From Bimastos eiseni (taxonomy: Eukaryota; Annelida; Clitellata; Crassiclitellata; Lumbricidae): 64,000 bases of DNA. The DNA lies in contig OY365806.1 in the NCBI GenBank assembly GCA_959347315.1, positions 31,076,156 to 31,140,155 of the forward strand, given 5' to 3'. Of the stretch, positions 1 through 12,201 are shown piece after piece; within the stretch, counting starts at the first letter, position 1; every line of letters begins with the position of its first letter. The notes below the pieces were generated by a model, which saw only the letters and a program-made list of their open reading frames with translations, searched no databases and had not been told where the DNA came from. Both the position numbers and the translations under genes were made by a program.

Positions 1-60
1 TACTGTAAGCAATATACTGTTGTGTTGTGTGCAAACTGGGCATATACATAAATTACTTAT

Positions 61-132
61 ATATATATACCAATATATATATTTTATAAATAACATATAC
101 ATATACAATATATGCATATATATATATATATA
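61..132. repeat. AT-rich microsatellite
   Basis: Interrupted (TA)n and TATATACA-type runs. Confidence 0.8.
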
Positions 133-760
133 AGCAAGTAAACAGAAGTGATGGAAGGAAAATTTCGAAAAGCAACTTATAACGTCGACACACATGGTGA
201 CCCTATATATGTCATTGACTACACAGAGGAACTAATGCCAACATTTCTACAGGAAATGGTACAAGAAGCTATCAGCAAAAGGTAGGAGAATGCAGCATCA
301 GGCATGTATGTAGTCACTCCAGAACTACTACAATGATAATGAGAAGCATTGTTGAAACTATGCAAATACACTTGCTACAAAGATTGAAGAAGATGAAGAA
401 ATACCAGAATATTAGAGAAAATTGGCCCAATATAAAAACGAAAACGAAATCTGTAGGACAGCAAAATTACAGAGGAATAATGATCTACGATGCAATTCAG
501 GAAAAGTTTACACCAAAATGATACAAAGAGAACGAAAACAATATTGAGAAAGCACTTGGAGAAGCATATGACAGATACATGGAGAAGCATTGAACGCAAG
601 CATTCGACAACATATGGCATGATGTAATATGGACAGCAATGGTAATGCAGGAACACCACAGAAACTAATAAACCTCGTACACAAAATACATTTAAAAAAT
701 CATAAAATACCACAATGATATAATTATAAGAAGATCTTAGAATATTTTCCCACAAAGTGG
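130..760 (+). mobile_element. Broken non-LTR (LINE) reverse transcriptase fragment
   Basis: At 600-632 a frame reads AFDNIWHDVIW and, one frame over at 649-690, GTPQKLINLVHKIH. Together these resemble the conserved RT stretch AFDxVWHxxLW...G(I/T)PxKLI of LINE reverse transcriptases. The upstream frame at 333-521 and pieces from 150 are open but not recognised. Stops and frameshifts break it throughout, and no endonuclease domain or poly(A) tail was seen. The element may extend off the left edge. Confidence 0.45.
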
Positions 761-1158
761 AAATTCAACAAGGAAGAATCCCATCAATATTACCTGTTTA
801 AACTAGCAGTAGTAATTATTAACACATAGCATAGCTTCCCTAAGCTATAACAAAGCAGGTATCAACAAAACAAACGTACGATTGGTGAATGCCTCCTTGC
901 TAGATGCTAGGATATTGTCTACTGAACCTTGATATGTACTGTTTTTAAGAAGGATGGTACCGAATTCAGAGGTTGGCACTCATTGAGGCATGACTCGGAG
1001 GTGACAACGGCACCAGCCGATTGGATGGCAATGGGATGCCGCTGATGACATCAGGATAAAGAAGAATTGGCTTTGACATAGATCTAGCCTTTCTTACAGA
1101 CATTGAAAATCATGTGCAAGCTGCTCTTCCAGCCAAAATAATACACCATGTACTAAAC

Positions 1159-1832
1159 TGGGATGTTAAACGATAACCGGAAAACCGGTTATCGGTTTTG
1201 AAATCGATTATTGGTTTCTGTCATTTGAAAACGATAATCAAATTTTTTCACCTTATTATTTATCTCACATGCCGCGGATTTGTTCCCATAGGAAGGGCTC
1301 AAGTCATTCAACTTCAATAGATGCGGCTAAGCGAAATATTTCCCCGCCGCGTCTTCCAACAGGGTAATTAATAGCTGCGGATTGCTAATAAACGGCCCTC
1401 TTGCCCATACAAGACTAACGTCAGTAGGTTAGCTAGGGGACGGGTAACCGGAGCCAACAGCACTCTGACAGAAGAGCTGACTGCCAAGCACCTGAATTTG
1501 ATCCCTACAGAGGAGAACTAACGGACGACTGCCAGTAGGGGGTTTTCAATGGCGAATGATGCATAGCGGTGGGGAGAGTATGAAAGCCAAGCGCTGCAGG
1601 CTTCTGTTTGTTCCGGATTACGTCACAATGTGACTTAAACACTTCGGTATCGCCTGTGGAGACTCTGCATTGCGAATTTGCGATACGTACATAAAATAGC
1701 GTGCATAATATACTGCAAATTACAATTTACAATATTTTTCAAAGAATGCCAATAAAAACCGATAATCGGTTTAAAACCGGTTTTTGAAATTCGATAATCG
1801 GTTTGCCCCAAAAACCAATATTAACAACCCTA
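1159..1832. mobile_element. Non-autonomous hAT-like element with 8-bp target duplication
   Basis: The element is 674 bp and is bounded by TACTAAAC on both sides (1151-1158 and 1833-1840), an exact 8-bp target-site duplication as hAT transposons make. Termini are TGGGATGTTAA on the left and TTAACAACCCTA on the right, imperfect inverted repeats. Behind each end are A/T-rich runs built from CCGATAATCGGTTT and AACCGGTT palindromes. The interior has no open frame that looks like a transposase. Confidence 0.75.
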
Positions 1833-2047
1833 TACTAAACCGAACTAATCTAATCGAAACCGATCCACTAATCTAATATCACGTGATGTCACCTTGTGAT
1901 GTACTATTGTACTCTTGTACTAAAAACTTGAACAAACCCGTTCAGTGTCCAGTCTGTCAATCAGCTATATAGTCTTTCAATGGGTCTTTTCATTGCCCCA
2001 AAAACCAATATTAACAACCCTATACTAAACCGAACTAATCTAATCGA
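1803..2047 (+). repeat. Perfect 55-bp direct repeat (1803-1857 and 1993-2047)
   Basis: The two copies are identical over 55 bp and offset by 190 bp. Each carries the right end of the hAT-like element, its target duplication and 17 bp of outer flank, so the duplication happened after insertion. It is part of the patchwork described in the findings. Confidence 0.9.
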
Positions 2048-2049
2048 TT

Positions 2050-2447
2050 TCACCCTTCATTGGCCCCATAATTTCTGAATGACTTAAACACCAAGAAGTT
2101 GCGCCAAGTAGTTCCAGAGGAGCGCTTTGTTCAAGAATGTACATGGTGGGCTAAAAAAAAGTAAAACTCTGAGGTTTTTGCTAATAAAATATCAAAATTT
2201 TAAGAGGGTAACTTTTTCAGCCCACCCTGTACATATACACAGACGTAGACACGAGCGTATACATGCACAGAAACATACATAAATTCATTCCATCAGTCAC
2301 TGCTGAATGAGTCAGACTCTTTTAATCAAAGGCTCATTTGATGGTCAGTCTGCAGACATCAACAGTCATCCTCCCATAACTCGAAAGGCGGCAGACATCA
2401 CATCATGGCAGATCTGCTCACCCTTCATTGGCCCCATAATTTCTGAA
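2050..2447 (+). repeat. 30-bp direct repeat (2050-2079 and 2418-2447)
   Basis: Both copies read TCACCCTTCATTGGCCCC and on through AATTTCTGAA without mismatch. The first copy sits three bases after the 55-bp duplication. Confidence 0.9.
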
Positions 2448-2843
2448 CATATACACATGGAGAATTGGGGATGGGGCACGCTAGACAATTTCACAAGGGT
2501 AGTGGAATTCCCACAGGGTGGGAACCGAGACGAAGCGTTGAAAGTTATCTCTGTTTGTGAAAATATAAACGGACAATGTTGTCAGATCTCATCCCAAAAG
2601 GACAAAGTACAACCTCCAAAGTACAACCTAGACCAATCAATGGACTGTAACACTATACTACAGCAGAAAATAAATTTACTAGACATTGTGCCTTCCTTTC
2701 CACAGCGATCATCCGATACCGAACAATCACATGATCAATCAGATCCAACCGGATTAGATCATAGAGGATTGGATCGAATCAAATCAGGAATCATGACCAC
2801 AAGTTATAGTATAGGTGCGACCACACTTTGTCAGAGGAAATGA
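2307..2843 (+). other. 178-codon open frame, unrecognised
   Basis: The longest non-repetitive open frame of the left end. The translation has no hydrophobic core pattern, domain or motif I recognise and includes the 30-bp repeat segment (SPFIGPIISE). No convincing splice sites or poly(A) signal frame it. Probably a chance frame or a fragment of a repeat. Confidence 0.12.
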
Positions 2844-3064
2844 AATAAGATTGGAACATACGAGTTCAGATGACATCATAATGAACTGAAATGCCATCAT
2901 CAAACTCACCCATCGCCATCCTGCTGGTTGATATTCAATCGCTTCACTGAGCCAATGATCTCTACAAAAATAAAAATACCCATGAATAATTCATGAAGAA
3001 CACAAGACATATAAAATCTGCAGATACCATCAATTCAAGCAAAAACACAGCACATATCCATAAC

Positions 3065-3234
3065 CAGGGCCTTACCGAGCCATAATAGCGCCCTGTGTCT
3101 AGCATCAATCTGGCACCCCACATTTTGAAAACAGTGTATTTTATGGAATAATAAGTTATTCCATCCTGAAATTTGCGCCTTTCCACATTTGTGCCCTGGG
3201 CCAAGGCCCAGCTGCCCCCCTCAGTACAGCCCAG
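3065..3234 (-). mobile_element. 170-bp hAT-like MITE, copy 1
   Basis: Flanked by TCCATAAC on both sides (3057-3064 and 3235-3242), an exact 8-bp target duplication. Ends are CAGGGCCTTAC and, read inward from the other side, CTGGGCTGTAC. The body matches the element at 11329-11498 in opposite orientation and at the same length. Confidence 0.8.
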
Positions 3235-3552
3235 TCCATAACTTCTATAAGCAAACCAACTCCTGTACTGAGGTTAGACACCACCACCACATAGGGATAG
3301 GACAATTTGGGAAGACTGCTCACAGTGAAGGAAATTGGAATACTCGTCTGAGTCCTCTCGTTTAGTGCATATTCAATTCAAGGTTTTATTGATCTCAACA
3401 AAAGAACATATTCAACATATGATTGAAATACATACATTGCCAAATAACTGGACTGGGAGTAATATATGTAAGTAAAAGTGAAATAGTTAACAGATGATCT
3501 TTAAATATTCTTACTAAAAATATGAATACTATTTGAAACTTGTATATATACG

Positions 3553-4248
3553 AGTCAGCGGTGACCCGACAAAAGCTTGCAGGGCAAAAGTGCGCCGACA
3601 ATAGCGCGCAGGGGAAAAGCGCACAACGACAAACCGTGCCAACATAAGCGCATAGCTTACACCAGTTAGTTAAAAATTATTTTATTAAGACAAGTAAACA
3701 AGTGTTCACAAGACAGACTGTGGAGCGGTTTCAGTTGTCATGGTGTTACACATTGTTAAATCTTATTGTTAAATCTATAGATGTAGTCAATATTCAAAAA
3801 AGTTGAGTGTTGAGGCAATTTAGTGAAACATAATTATCTTTAAGATGGCACATTTCATTGAAGCAATTTTACCGGTCACACTAGAACTCCTGAGAGCAAC
3901 TTTGTTTCTGATATGCAAATAAATTTGCTAAAGACTTCTTTTCAAATCAACTGTAATTGAATGTTAATTGCAGTGTCATTCGCACATAGCTGTGGTAAAA
4001 GCCGTATAAATATTGAATTATGCGGTACTAACAAATATTGTATATTATTTATATTTCTATGTTGCACGCTTAAGTCTTGTGCCCATTTGTCGGGGTTTTT
4101 TGAGTGCTTAAGTCTTGTGCCCATTTGTCGGGGTTTTTTGAGTGCTTAAGTCTTGTGCCCATTTGTCGGGGTTTTTTAAGTGCTTAAGTTGGTGCACTTA
4201 TGTCAGTGCGCTGTGCCCTGCGCGCTATTGTCACTGCGCCTAGTCAGC
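3553..4248. mobile_element. Foldback/MITE-like element with inverted GC-rich arms
   Basis: A perfect 17-bp inverted repeat, GACAATAGCGCGCAGGG, lies at 3597-3613 and, inverted, at 4216-4232. The arms remain similar for about 60 bp. AGTCAGC occurs just outside both ends (3553-3559 and 4242-4248) and could be a target duplication. The right arm contains a 38-bp unit repeated three times. No coding capacity is evident; superfamily not assigned. Confidence 0.55.
4068..4188 (+). repeat. Three 38-bp tandem repeats
   Basis: Units at 4068-4105, 4106-4143 and 4144-4181, nearly identical, plus a 7-base start of a fourth. Each begins GCTTAAGTCTTGTGCCC. The unit resembles, in inverted form, the left arm of the surrounding element, so these look like amplified subterminal repeats. 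Confidence 0.9.
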
Positions 4249-4249
4249 T

Positions 4250-7200
4250 ATTAACTATATACTAGTTTCTGCTAAGTGTTGCAATAGTGTTGCTGGAACT
4301 ATCACAAAGTGTCTAATGGCCTAGCACATTCACTGTTGCCTGAAGCCACACAATTCTGTCTAACATATTAGGCCTATATGCTTTATTGTCTGATTCTTGA
4401 CAAATGCATGATTTTCCTGCTGTATATTCTGGTAATATTTTCAATAATAAAAACATTATGAAGTATCTCTTGATATTATTAAAATGCATTTATTAAGCAC
4501 TTATATCTATTGGTCAAGCATCAGTCTATGGCAATGAACAGTTGAGAGGGAAGGACTCACTCCCTATGCATGCACACTAACATTCTGATAGGAGGCTCAA
4601 ATCCGTGCTCTACCCTCACTAGAAGCAGGGTTCTAATTGTCAAATTTCAACTGGGGGGTTGAAAATGTTTCACATGACCAGATGTCCCTACTAGAAGTTC
4701 TACCATCCTGAAGCCAGTATGTGGACTAAATTGTAGAGGGTAGCTGTGGGTGTGGGTGCCACTGACACTGATCTAGGGGTTTGCATGAATTGCAAGGTAA
4801 TTTTCGAAAATGAACTGGCAGGATTGAAAAATGAACTGGGGAGTTGACCTTCCAACCCCAAACACCTCCCCCCTCACAATTCAATTACTGTTTAGAAGGC
4901 AAGCTCAGTAGCACACAGCCCAATTGGTTACTTTGTACTGCTTACATATTACATAGACCTACATAAATATATACATACATAAATCACCAACCTACATTAT
5001 TAGTATATATTATGTTGTTGCCACACATTACTGTCCAGTCAAGCGCTTCCACGCTTAGTGCCTGCCATTACCAGACATTAGTTTCAAACCCTTGGAGAAA
5101 CCACCCGTAATGCACCTAAAGGCGCTGTTTGCCCGACGCGGGCCTATAGTCAGCAACGGAGGGACGGCATAAGCCGTGGCAAGAGGTTCCCACGGCTAGC
5201 ACAATCAAGTGCACTGTGCAAGGGCTTGAAGGCTTGCCAAAGCATTACGAATCAAGCAAGTACTAGGTCCCTAGAAACCAACAAATATACGCCAAAATAT
5301 GGACAAACACAGGAACGCAGCAACGTTTCCTCTACTTTTTTCGCAGTGTGTGCATTGGCCTGCCGCGTTGCTCTAATACGTGAGGCCTGCTCTCTAGTCC
5401 ATGCAAGATCGGTTAGGCCTGCGCTTAGCTATAGGGATAATAACATCGCGTTGCATAAGACTAAAGCTGGCGAAGCTTCTACCTAAACGAATAGATTGTC
5501 TAGTTTATCATCGGGTCGCTCATAAAGGACGTACGCAAAACCCTTCTTAGACCCCTTTTCCTCCCTATTAATCTTCTTTGGCATTACTCTCTCCGTCTCC
5601 TTTGCCGGATGTGCGCACAAGAAAGGCGCAATAAAACCTAAATTAGGATACGATATTAATCTTTCAGAGCCAGCTGCGATACCGTACCGGACAGCGTTCT
5701 TTAATATACAAATTTTCAACGTCTAGCAAAGGAACTCTAATGATTATTTTGACCACTGAGAAAAAAAGAAACGACTCTAAGGTTTCTGGACTAATATACC
5801 TCAGTCTTGTTAATGTTATTGAGCTCCAAGACTAAAGACGACTACCTAAAATTGCCTCGTGAGCAAATAAGGTCTGAAAACCACAGCTCAGAAAGTCGTG
5901 CATAGGCGTCCCAGTAGCGATATAGCCTTGCTTTGGCACCATATAAATTGTCCATATCATCAGTATAATAGTTATCGCAGTTATGATCTATAACAAATCC
6001 TTGTGACATTCGTATTAAGTCATAACTTCTCCAACAGGAAACTAATGGAAAGTTATAAGATGACTTGCTGCAGTCTGTAAGTTTGATTTCACTAAACGAA
6101 GATATAAGTGAATGTGTATATATATTTATATTTATATATAATATATATATATATAATAATCCAGAATAAATGACAAAAGCAGTAAATATTAAGTCTCACA
6201 TTCAATAGTCATTTTACTTTATGTCCAAAAGCTTTTAGTATTCAATATAATCTCCTCAGATAAACTAGTGCCAAGTACACTTAATCACTCAATTGTCCAA
6301 ACAAGTCTTTGTAACATTATCCACAACAGGACATCATTTTTCTGCCTCACACAATAATTGTGATGCAAAGTTTCTGCGCCCAATTTCACACGTTCTAAGA
6401 ACACTCTGGTGGCTTTATTTTAAGAGTGACCATTGTGCACATGCAGTATAATCATTAGAGTCCATTTGCTCAGGTTACACAGGTGGCAGCATTTGTAGCT
6501 TGTCCATATAGTGGGCATCACTCGTTCTGGTTAATAACGTACAACCGATTCTGATCAGTTAGATTGCTAGACCATGAAATGCCTTCCATACAAGGACATA
6601 AAGCTTGAAAGTTGACCCGAGCTGTGTAAGATATATCATGTCTGTAACTGGAGACCAAGAATACACAACTGGATACGAGAACTTGTAGGAAAAATACTTA
6701 ACTTGAGTTGGATGGATGGATCCAGAGTTTAACCACAGCTTCTGACAACAGAGGCTGTTGCCGTTGACAGAAATTTGCCTCCCACATTTACAGCACTTCG
6801 GACTTTAACTGAAGACCTTGTAGGCAGAATACTTAAGGCAACTAGCCACATGCAGAACCGAGTGTACATAAGGAATTATGAAGGAAATGAGGAAAGAATT
6901 GAATATTGAATTGCAACTTAAATCAAGGTGTCACAAGACAAATTTTAAAAAAACAGAGCAGAAGCAGAGTCTGGAGTTATATACGAATGAATAGATTGAT
7001 GTGACTTCAGGTAAAGTAACAGGATCAAGTAATTTTGGTAACATGAAATTCCAATGCCAACCTTGAAACCCAAGTTACATCTAGGTGAGAAAAACTGGAG
7101 AACATGGTTGAGTCCTTATAGTTTGTAAGCAATTCGATATTCTGTGCAATTAGATCACACCAAAGCATTTCGGTTTTCTTCATTTTACAACAAATATATC

Positions 7201-8507
7201 TGTAGTCAGTTTCCAGACATATTAGTATCCAGTTACCTACTAGAGAGAGATACACTGAGACATATTTTACAATTCAGTAGTGCAGTGATCTGAACTCGAC
7301 AAGATGAACAGACACAATTGATGGTCTAGGTCAAAATAGACTAAATGATATGAGCAAAAACATAGGAACAGAATATTGGAGAAAGTAAGGAACATGTCAT
7401 AAAATGTGTGTGTGTTTGTCTGTGTATACAGGCAGAAATTACATAACCACTTGCATAAGTTATATGCCAGCACATAAATTATATGTAGATATATATGTAC
7501 ATATATATACATACATATATATATATATAAACAGATAATATACATCATACACAGAGATATGTTTATGCACACGTTGGAACTGGGTAGCTGCTGGGTCTGT
7601 TCCCAATTACTGCCCAATAACACACAATATAATATATATACATAAATACTTATATATATATATACATATATACACACATCACACACAAATATATACATAT
7701 ATGAATATATGTCCCCTTCCGATCAGATAGGGATTCAAGTATACCAGAAACCATATGGCAAGTTCAAGACTCCACACAAGTCCCATCCATCCCTGTCCCA
7801 AATATCACAAACACAAAGATTGCCACCTATAATTAATTATGTACTTAGTGACAATGCAGGCATACATACACCCAACGCTTAGTAGATACTTATTTCTTTA
7901 CTCTTGTGGTAATATTCACATCTATGGTCAATTTCAATAAGTACTGCCCTTTCTTTCACTTGGAGGGCATTTTTCTTTTATTCCTTCCTAATAATTGATT
8001 TTTTTGTGCAAGGGTGAAAACATCTACCATAACCCATCCTATTCAAGTATTCTTTTCTTGCACTTGAGGATCCATCCTAATATTGGGTCTATTAACTGTG
8101 GCCCATTTACTCCCACTCTATAGCCAGTGTAATAACTATTTATGCTTATTCCCAGTTCACATCCAGGAAGAGGGTGAATAACTGAATATCCCTTTCAATT
8201 GAGGATAAACCAATTATCAACTCAACCAGAGTAGCCGCTGAGCAGTGGCTATTTAATGTTGCACTCCTAGAAGCCTAGAATGCACTACTGAAGGCTGCTA
8301 CTGAAGGCTGCAGATGTCACAGCTTGGATCTAAGTGTCAAGGCAGAATATTGATACTCTAAAAGCCAAGGGTCATGCTACCAGCAACAGGCTCAAACGGT
8401 GGGTCAGATAGATTGGAACTCTCTATTTACAACACTCAGCCTCCCAGAATGATCTGGTAAGTCAATCAACAATGCAGCCAGTCAAATGATGAGTTAATCC
8501 AATAGTC
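4250..8507. other. No gene recognised; AT-rich DNA
   Basis: Possibly intron 1 of the minus-strand Caskin-like gene. Contains (TA)n/ATAC microsatellites at about 6116-6160 and 7470-7710. Open frames at 5226-5486, 5483-5719 and 7267-7698 are short, low in complexity or without recognisable motifs. Nothing else supportable. Confidence 0.5.
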
Positions 8508-8640
8508 AATCACTCTGGTCAGTCAATCACTCTGGTCAGTCAATTGATCTGGTCTGTCAATTGATCTGGTCTGTCAATCACTCTGGTCAGTCAATCACTC
8601 TGGTCAGTCAATCACTGGTCAGCCAATCAATCTGATGCAC
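8505..8640 (+). repeat. Tandem repeat, about 17-bp unit
   Basis: At least seven degenerate copies of a unit like TCACTCTGGTCAGTCAA, with variants TTGATCTGGTCTGTCAA. It lies just downstream of the Caskin-like exon on that gene's strand. Confidence 0.85.
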
Positions 8641-8812
8641 AGTCTATCACTCAAAACTATACCAACAAATCAATCACTCTGTTCCTCAGTTATTCTAATA
8701 ACCAACCAATAGACCATTCAGTCATTGAAGAAGCCAACCAGTACTTCAGTCAACCGCTTATTGAATCACGGTATCCTCACAACTTCCATAAGCAAGCATT
8801 TTTGTCACTTAC

Positions 8813-8903
8813 TTTTTGAGTTGCGATTCTTTGCCAGAATCTTTTCGACGGCCAGGGCATCTTGTTCCTTGACAGCTTGTACCAGATCCTGGTCCTTTCC
8901 CAT
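8813..8903 (-). CDS. Probable first coding exon of a Caskin-like ankyrin-repeat scaffold protein (partial)
   Basis: A 91-nt exon on the minus strand starts ATG GGA AAG at 8903 and ends at donor A|GTAAGTG (phase 1). It encodes 30 residues beginning MGKDQDLVQAVKEQDALAVE. Human CASKIN1 starts MGKEQELVQAVKAEDVG, and ANKS1A/B start MGK(E/D)QELLEAA, so this is the conserved start of an ankyrin-repeat protein of this group, with Caskin closest. An in-frame TGA lies 24 bases upstream of the ATG, supporting the start. I could not find the next ankyrin exon between 1 and 8812, so the remainder probably lies past the left edge, with a first intron of more than 8.8 kb. Caskins are synaptic adaptors with ankyrin, SH3 and SAM domains; none of these is visible here. 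Confidence 0.6.
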
Positions 8904-11900
8904 CAGCCGTTTCTTTCCAAAATGAATTGATCAAAAGGTATTGAAGTAAATCCAAAGGCCCAAAAACTAGCTGTATCACATAATAATCTATAATCTCCAA
9001 CCTGCTTTAACCTAATCGATTTATGACCAGAGAATATTTTTTCTTCAGGCTCTGCTTTTTTGGGAGATGAAGAAAGCAGAGTTTGTAAAGGTCAATAGGT
9101 TAGATCCACGCAAACATCCAAAATGTCAAATCCGACTCTGATACGATTTTTTTAAGACAAAGTTGGCTGATTCATACATGTTCTGCAACTTCTATCTGAA
9201 AGAAAAGAACAAACAATATAATCTTAGGACTCATCCATTAATCGTGTCACCAAATAAAGGGATGGGAGCTTGGAAAAGTGCAAATTGACATCAACAAGAA
9301 TTGAATCAAAATGCAACCATAGATTCAGAAAGTCTACATGAGTGATCTATTTCTTTTCTGCATGTACTATAATAAAATGCAACAATTTCTTCATTTTAAA
9401 TTCTTCTGTCTTTTGTTCTCAGGTTAAATTAGAAAAGTGCCATATAATCTCTTAAATATCCATAATCCTGGTTGATTTTGAGTCTGGTATTACAATTCCA
9501 CAGGATGATGGCAATGACAGACCAGTTGCTACAATGACCATTATCACAATAGAGGAACACTGGAACAGTTGTCTTATGCATGGCAAGATGATAGCAACCT
9601 GACAAAATGTGTTATACATCTTTACCCTATATTGAAATCGTACATGTTGCTCACTATAATTTTAGGAGATAGTGTGCACAAGAAATTTTTTTAGTGCAAC
9701 AATGGTTCACGGAGATCGTCCTTGCGCAATCCTTACATTAAATTCTTGGCTATACAACCCGTGTGCATGCGCATATGCACACAGCTTGAGGGAACATTGG
9801 TCATAATCATACACTTGAGATTTCTACAATGTCTGCAAATGCAAAGTCATGGAAACTAGCTTGTTAACAGGCATTTAGTTCAAGCAAATTCAATAGGTAC
9901 AGACTCGAGATCCAGAGGCAGACTGTCAGACCGTTAAGGTGGATGGTGTTTAACGATGAAACAGCAAGGGAGCTATGGAAAAAGAGGAATCAGGATAGGA
10001 TTTGTGATAGTGTTTTAAGAGCAAGCTATGTGGGGCAAGAAATTAGGGTTTTCACGTTTCCTGTAATACCATAAAATTCGCTAATTTAATCTGTAACATA
10101 TATATTAATTAATGGACTATTGCTATGGATGTGCATTAATCATATGGCGTCATTTTCAATAGGGTTGCATATGATAATGAATAAACACCGACCTATTATT
10201 ACATTGCGCCAATACCATGGGTGCGAAGTGTTAATAAACAGTTACAAAAGTGGAATCTGATTTAAACAATAATTTATTTTAGCAAATTCACTTGATTTCA
10301 ATTGTAACGATCTGACTGCAAACGAAACTCAATCGATAAACTTTCAGCAAAATATTGGAAAATCTGAGTTCCACTTTACCGCTCATCGATCGATTGCTGC
10401 GCGGAGGTCGTCCTTACGCAGTAGACTACACAAGAAGTCAACGTCGAACGTTTAAATTATCGTTTCGGCAACTCCACCGTAGTTAAACTCGCAATAATCC
10501 ACAGTAATCCAACGACCTAGGCCCCTCTTAATTCAAAACAATCAACAACAGAACTAAAAAATCGCCAACAAATCGCACTTATCTGCGGTGTTTGTTTACT
10601 CAACTTCGCAACGCTACCTTCGTGCTCGTCAAAGTAGTTTTATGGTGTCCTACGGCCGCCAGGAGGAGACGTCAGTCCGTCGACCAATCGGAAATCAGAG
10701 TCTCAAACAGAAAGTGTAGTATGATCGACTAATGAATTACCTTGCAAATATAAAAGCGGATTAGTTAATAAGAAAAGTGGATCAACGTCGCTAAAAATTT
10801 CATGTTATATTCATTAGGTCATCCATTTTATTACTATAATTCTAACAGTTCGGCAAACAAAAATTCTACTGCGGTTGCATTATTGGTTATAGTGTGAATC
10901 AGGATAGCGACAAATCCGACATGCAATAAGCATGATGATGACGATGGTTATCATTACGGTGAGCGTTTATTTAATTAAAACTTCAGCCTTTAATAATACG
11001 TAACCCATTTGCCATTTGGCATCGATATTGTAAAGGACTAAAGGTAGGTCGAACTGTTTAAAGGTAGGTCGAACTGTTTATTCAGGGTGACGACACCGGA
11101 GATAGGCCTAGGCGCAATCAATGGCATAATATTACATAGCCTGTTGATGACGGCATAATTAATTAGGAATGAGATACGAAATGGAATAGGCGAATCGCAT
11201 ATAAGTCAGCATTCAATTCATTCCGCTTGAAACCGGCAGTTTGACATACCAACGTCGCCTGACTCGCCCGTGCACACATCCACGCAAACAAACGAACGAA
11301 CACGCGCGCGCGCACACACAAACAAACACAGGGCCGTACTGAGGGGCCAGCGGGGCCGTGACCCAGGTCGCAAATGTGGAAAGGGCGCAAATTTCAGGAT
11401 GTAATAACTTATTTTTAATAAAATGCACTATTTTGAGCATGTGGGGGCGCCAGATTGATGCTAGGCATAGGGCGCAATTATAGCTCGGTACGGCCCTACG
11501 CGCGTACACGCGCATACACACGCACACACAGACACACACGCGCAAATGTAGGCCTACACGCTCTCAAACACAAACGCACAAAACACATAAACACAAAACA
11601 TATATTTTAAGAATTATTTATAAGTAGGTCTATGATCCCTATCCTATGATTATGTTACAATAACTGTTGACTGTTGCTTTATAAATACGATATAACTTGC
11701 ATAGCCTGTCTACGCTCTGACATCACGAGAACACGTATGCTGTAGGCCTTTGTGTATAAGGACTATAGAAGTAGACCCTACCTTAGCAGAAATGCCAGAA
11801 AAAGATCAGAAAATTTAGTTTTATAACTATTGTGTAGTTGCAACTCATAAAACATACAATTAGCAACTCTCCTGGTAAAACTACTTAATTAATCTATACA

Positions 11901-12193
11901 CGATAATTTTTTGCTGGGCTATTCTTCGGATAAGTAGGTTTCTAGCTCATAGGTCCATAATAACTAGACCTAAGTCTAAACAGTTTTTCCGCAAAAGCTA
12001 AAATAGTCAGTTTTTGTCGTGACGACTCTGACGAGTGATCTTTACAAAGATTCAGATAAACACGCTGGTTTTTCTAGTTCCGGTTGGTTCTGCAATAGGT
12101 GCATAATTACAATGGAGATTACTTTGTTTACGTCTGCATTTACATACTTGCTTTGCTGCATGTACGTTGCGTTTTGGTGGTCGGGCATCAGAT
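8904..12193. other. Intergenic region between divergent Caskin-like exon and KDEL receptor
   Basis: Likely contains both 5' ends. At about 9915-10073 there is an ATG-poor plus-strand frame of some 50 codons (around ETARELWKKRNQDRICDSV) ending in TAA, unrecognised. A 20-bp tandem pair AAGGTAGGTCGAACTGTTTA lies at 11041-11080, and CA/CG microsatellites at 11280-11330 and 11500-11600. The stretch 10380-10700 is richer in CpG and could be promoter DNA. No gene named. Confidence 0.45.
11329..11498 (+). mobile_element. 170-bp hAT-like MITE, copy 2
   Basis: Ends CAGGGCCGTAC and GTACGGCCCTA form clean inverted repeats. The interior shares long stretches with copy 1 (for example GCGCAAATTTCAGGATGTAA and AATAAGTTATT in reverse). 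It sits in a CA/CG-rich simple repeat, which hides any target duplication. Confidence 0.75.
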
Positions 12194-12201
12194 GCCACGT
12201 C
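12194..12201 (+). promoter_or_regulatory. Possible UPR element (CCACGTC core) upstream of KDEL receptor
   Basis: GCCACGTC lies about 80 bp before the KDEL receptor start codon. The XBP1/ATF6 unfolded-protein-response element is TGACGTGG/A, whose reverse complement begins CCACGTCA; one flanking base differs here. KDEL receptor genes are UPR targets in several animals, which makes the site plausible. An 8-base match is weak evidence and the transcription start is unknown. Confidence 0.2.

Noticed and set aside
375..755. 126-codon minus frame at the left end
   Set aside because: Antisense shadow of the LINE-like reverse transcriptase fragment.
7267..7698. 143-codon minus frame rich in Tyr, Ile and Val
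   Set aside because: Generated by TATA/CATA microsatellite sequence; no protein-like motif.
9915..10073. Plus frame around ETARELWKKRNQDRICDSV as an exon
   Set aside because: Protein-like but unrecognised, no clear acceptor or start, ends in a stop without an exon context; mentioned only in the regional entry.
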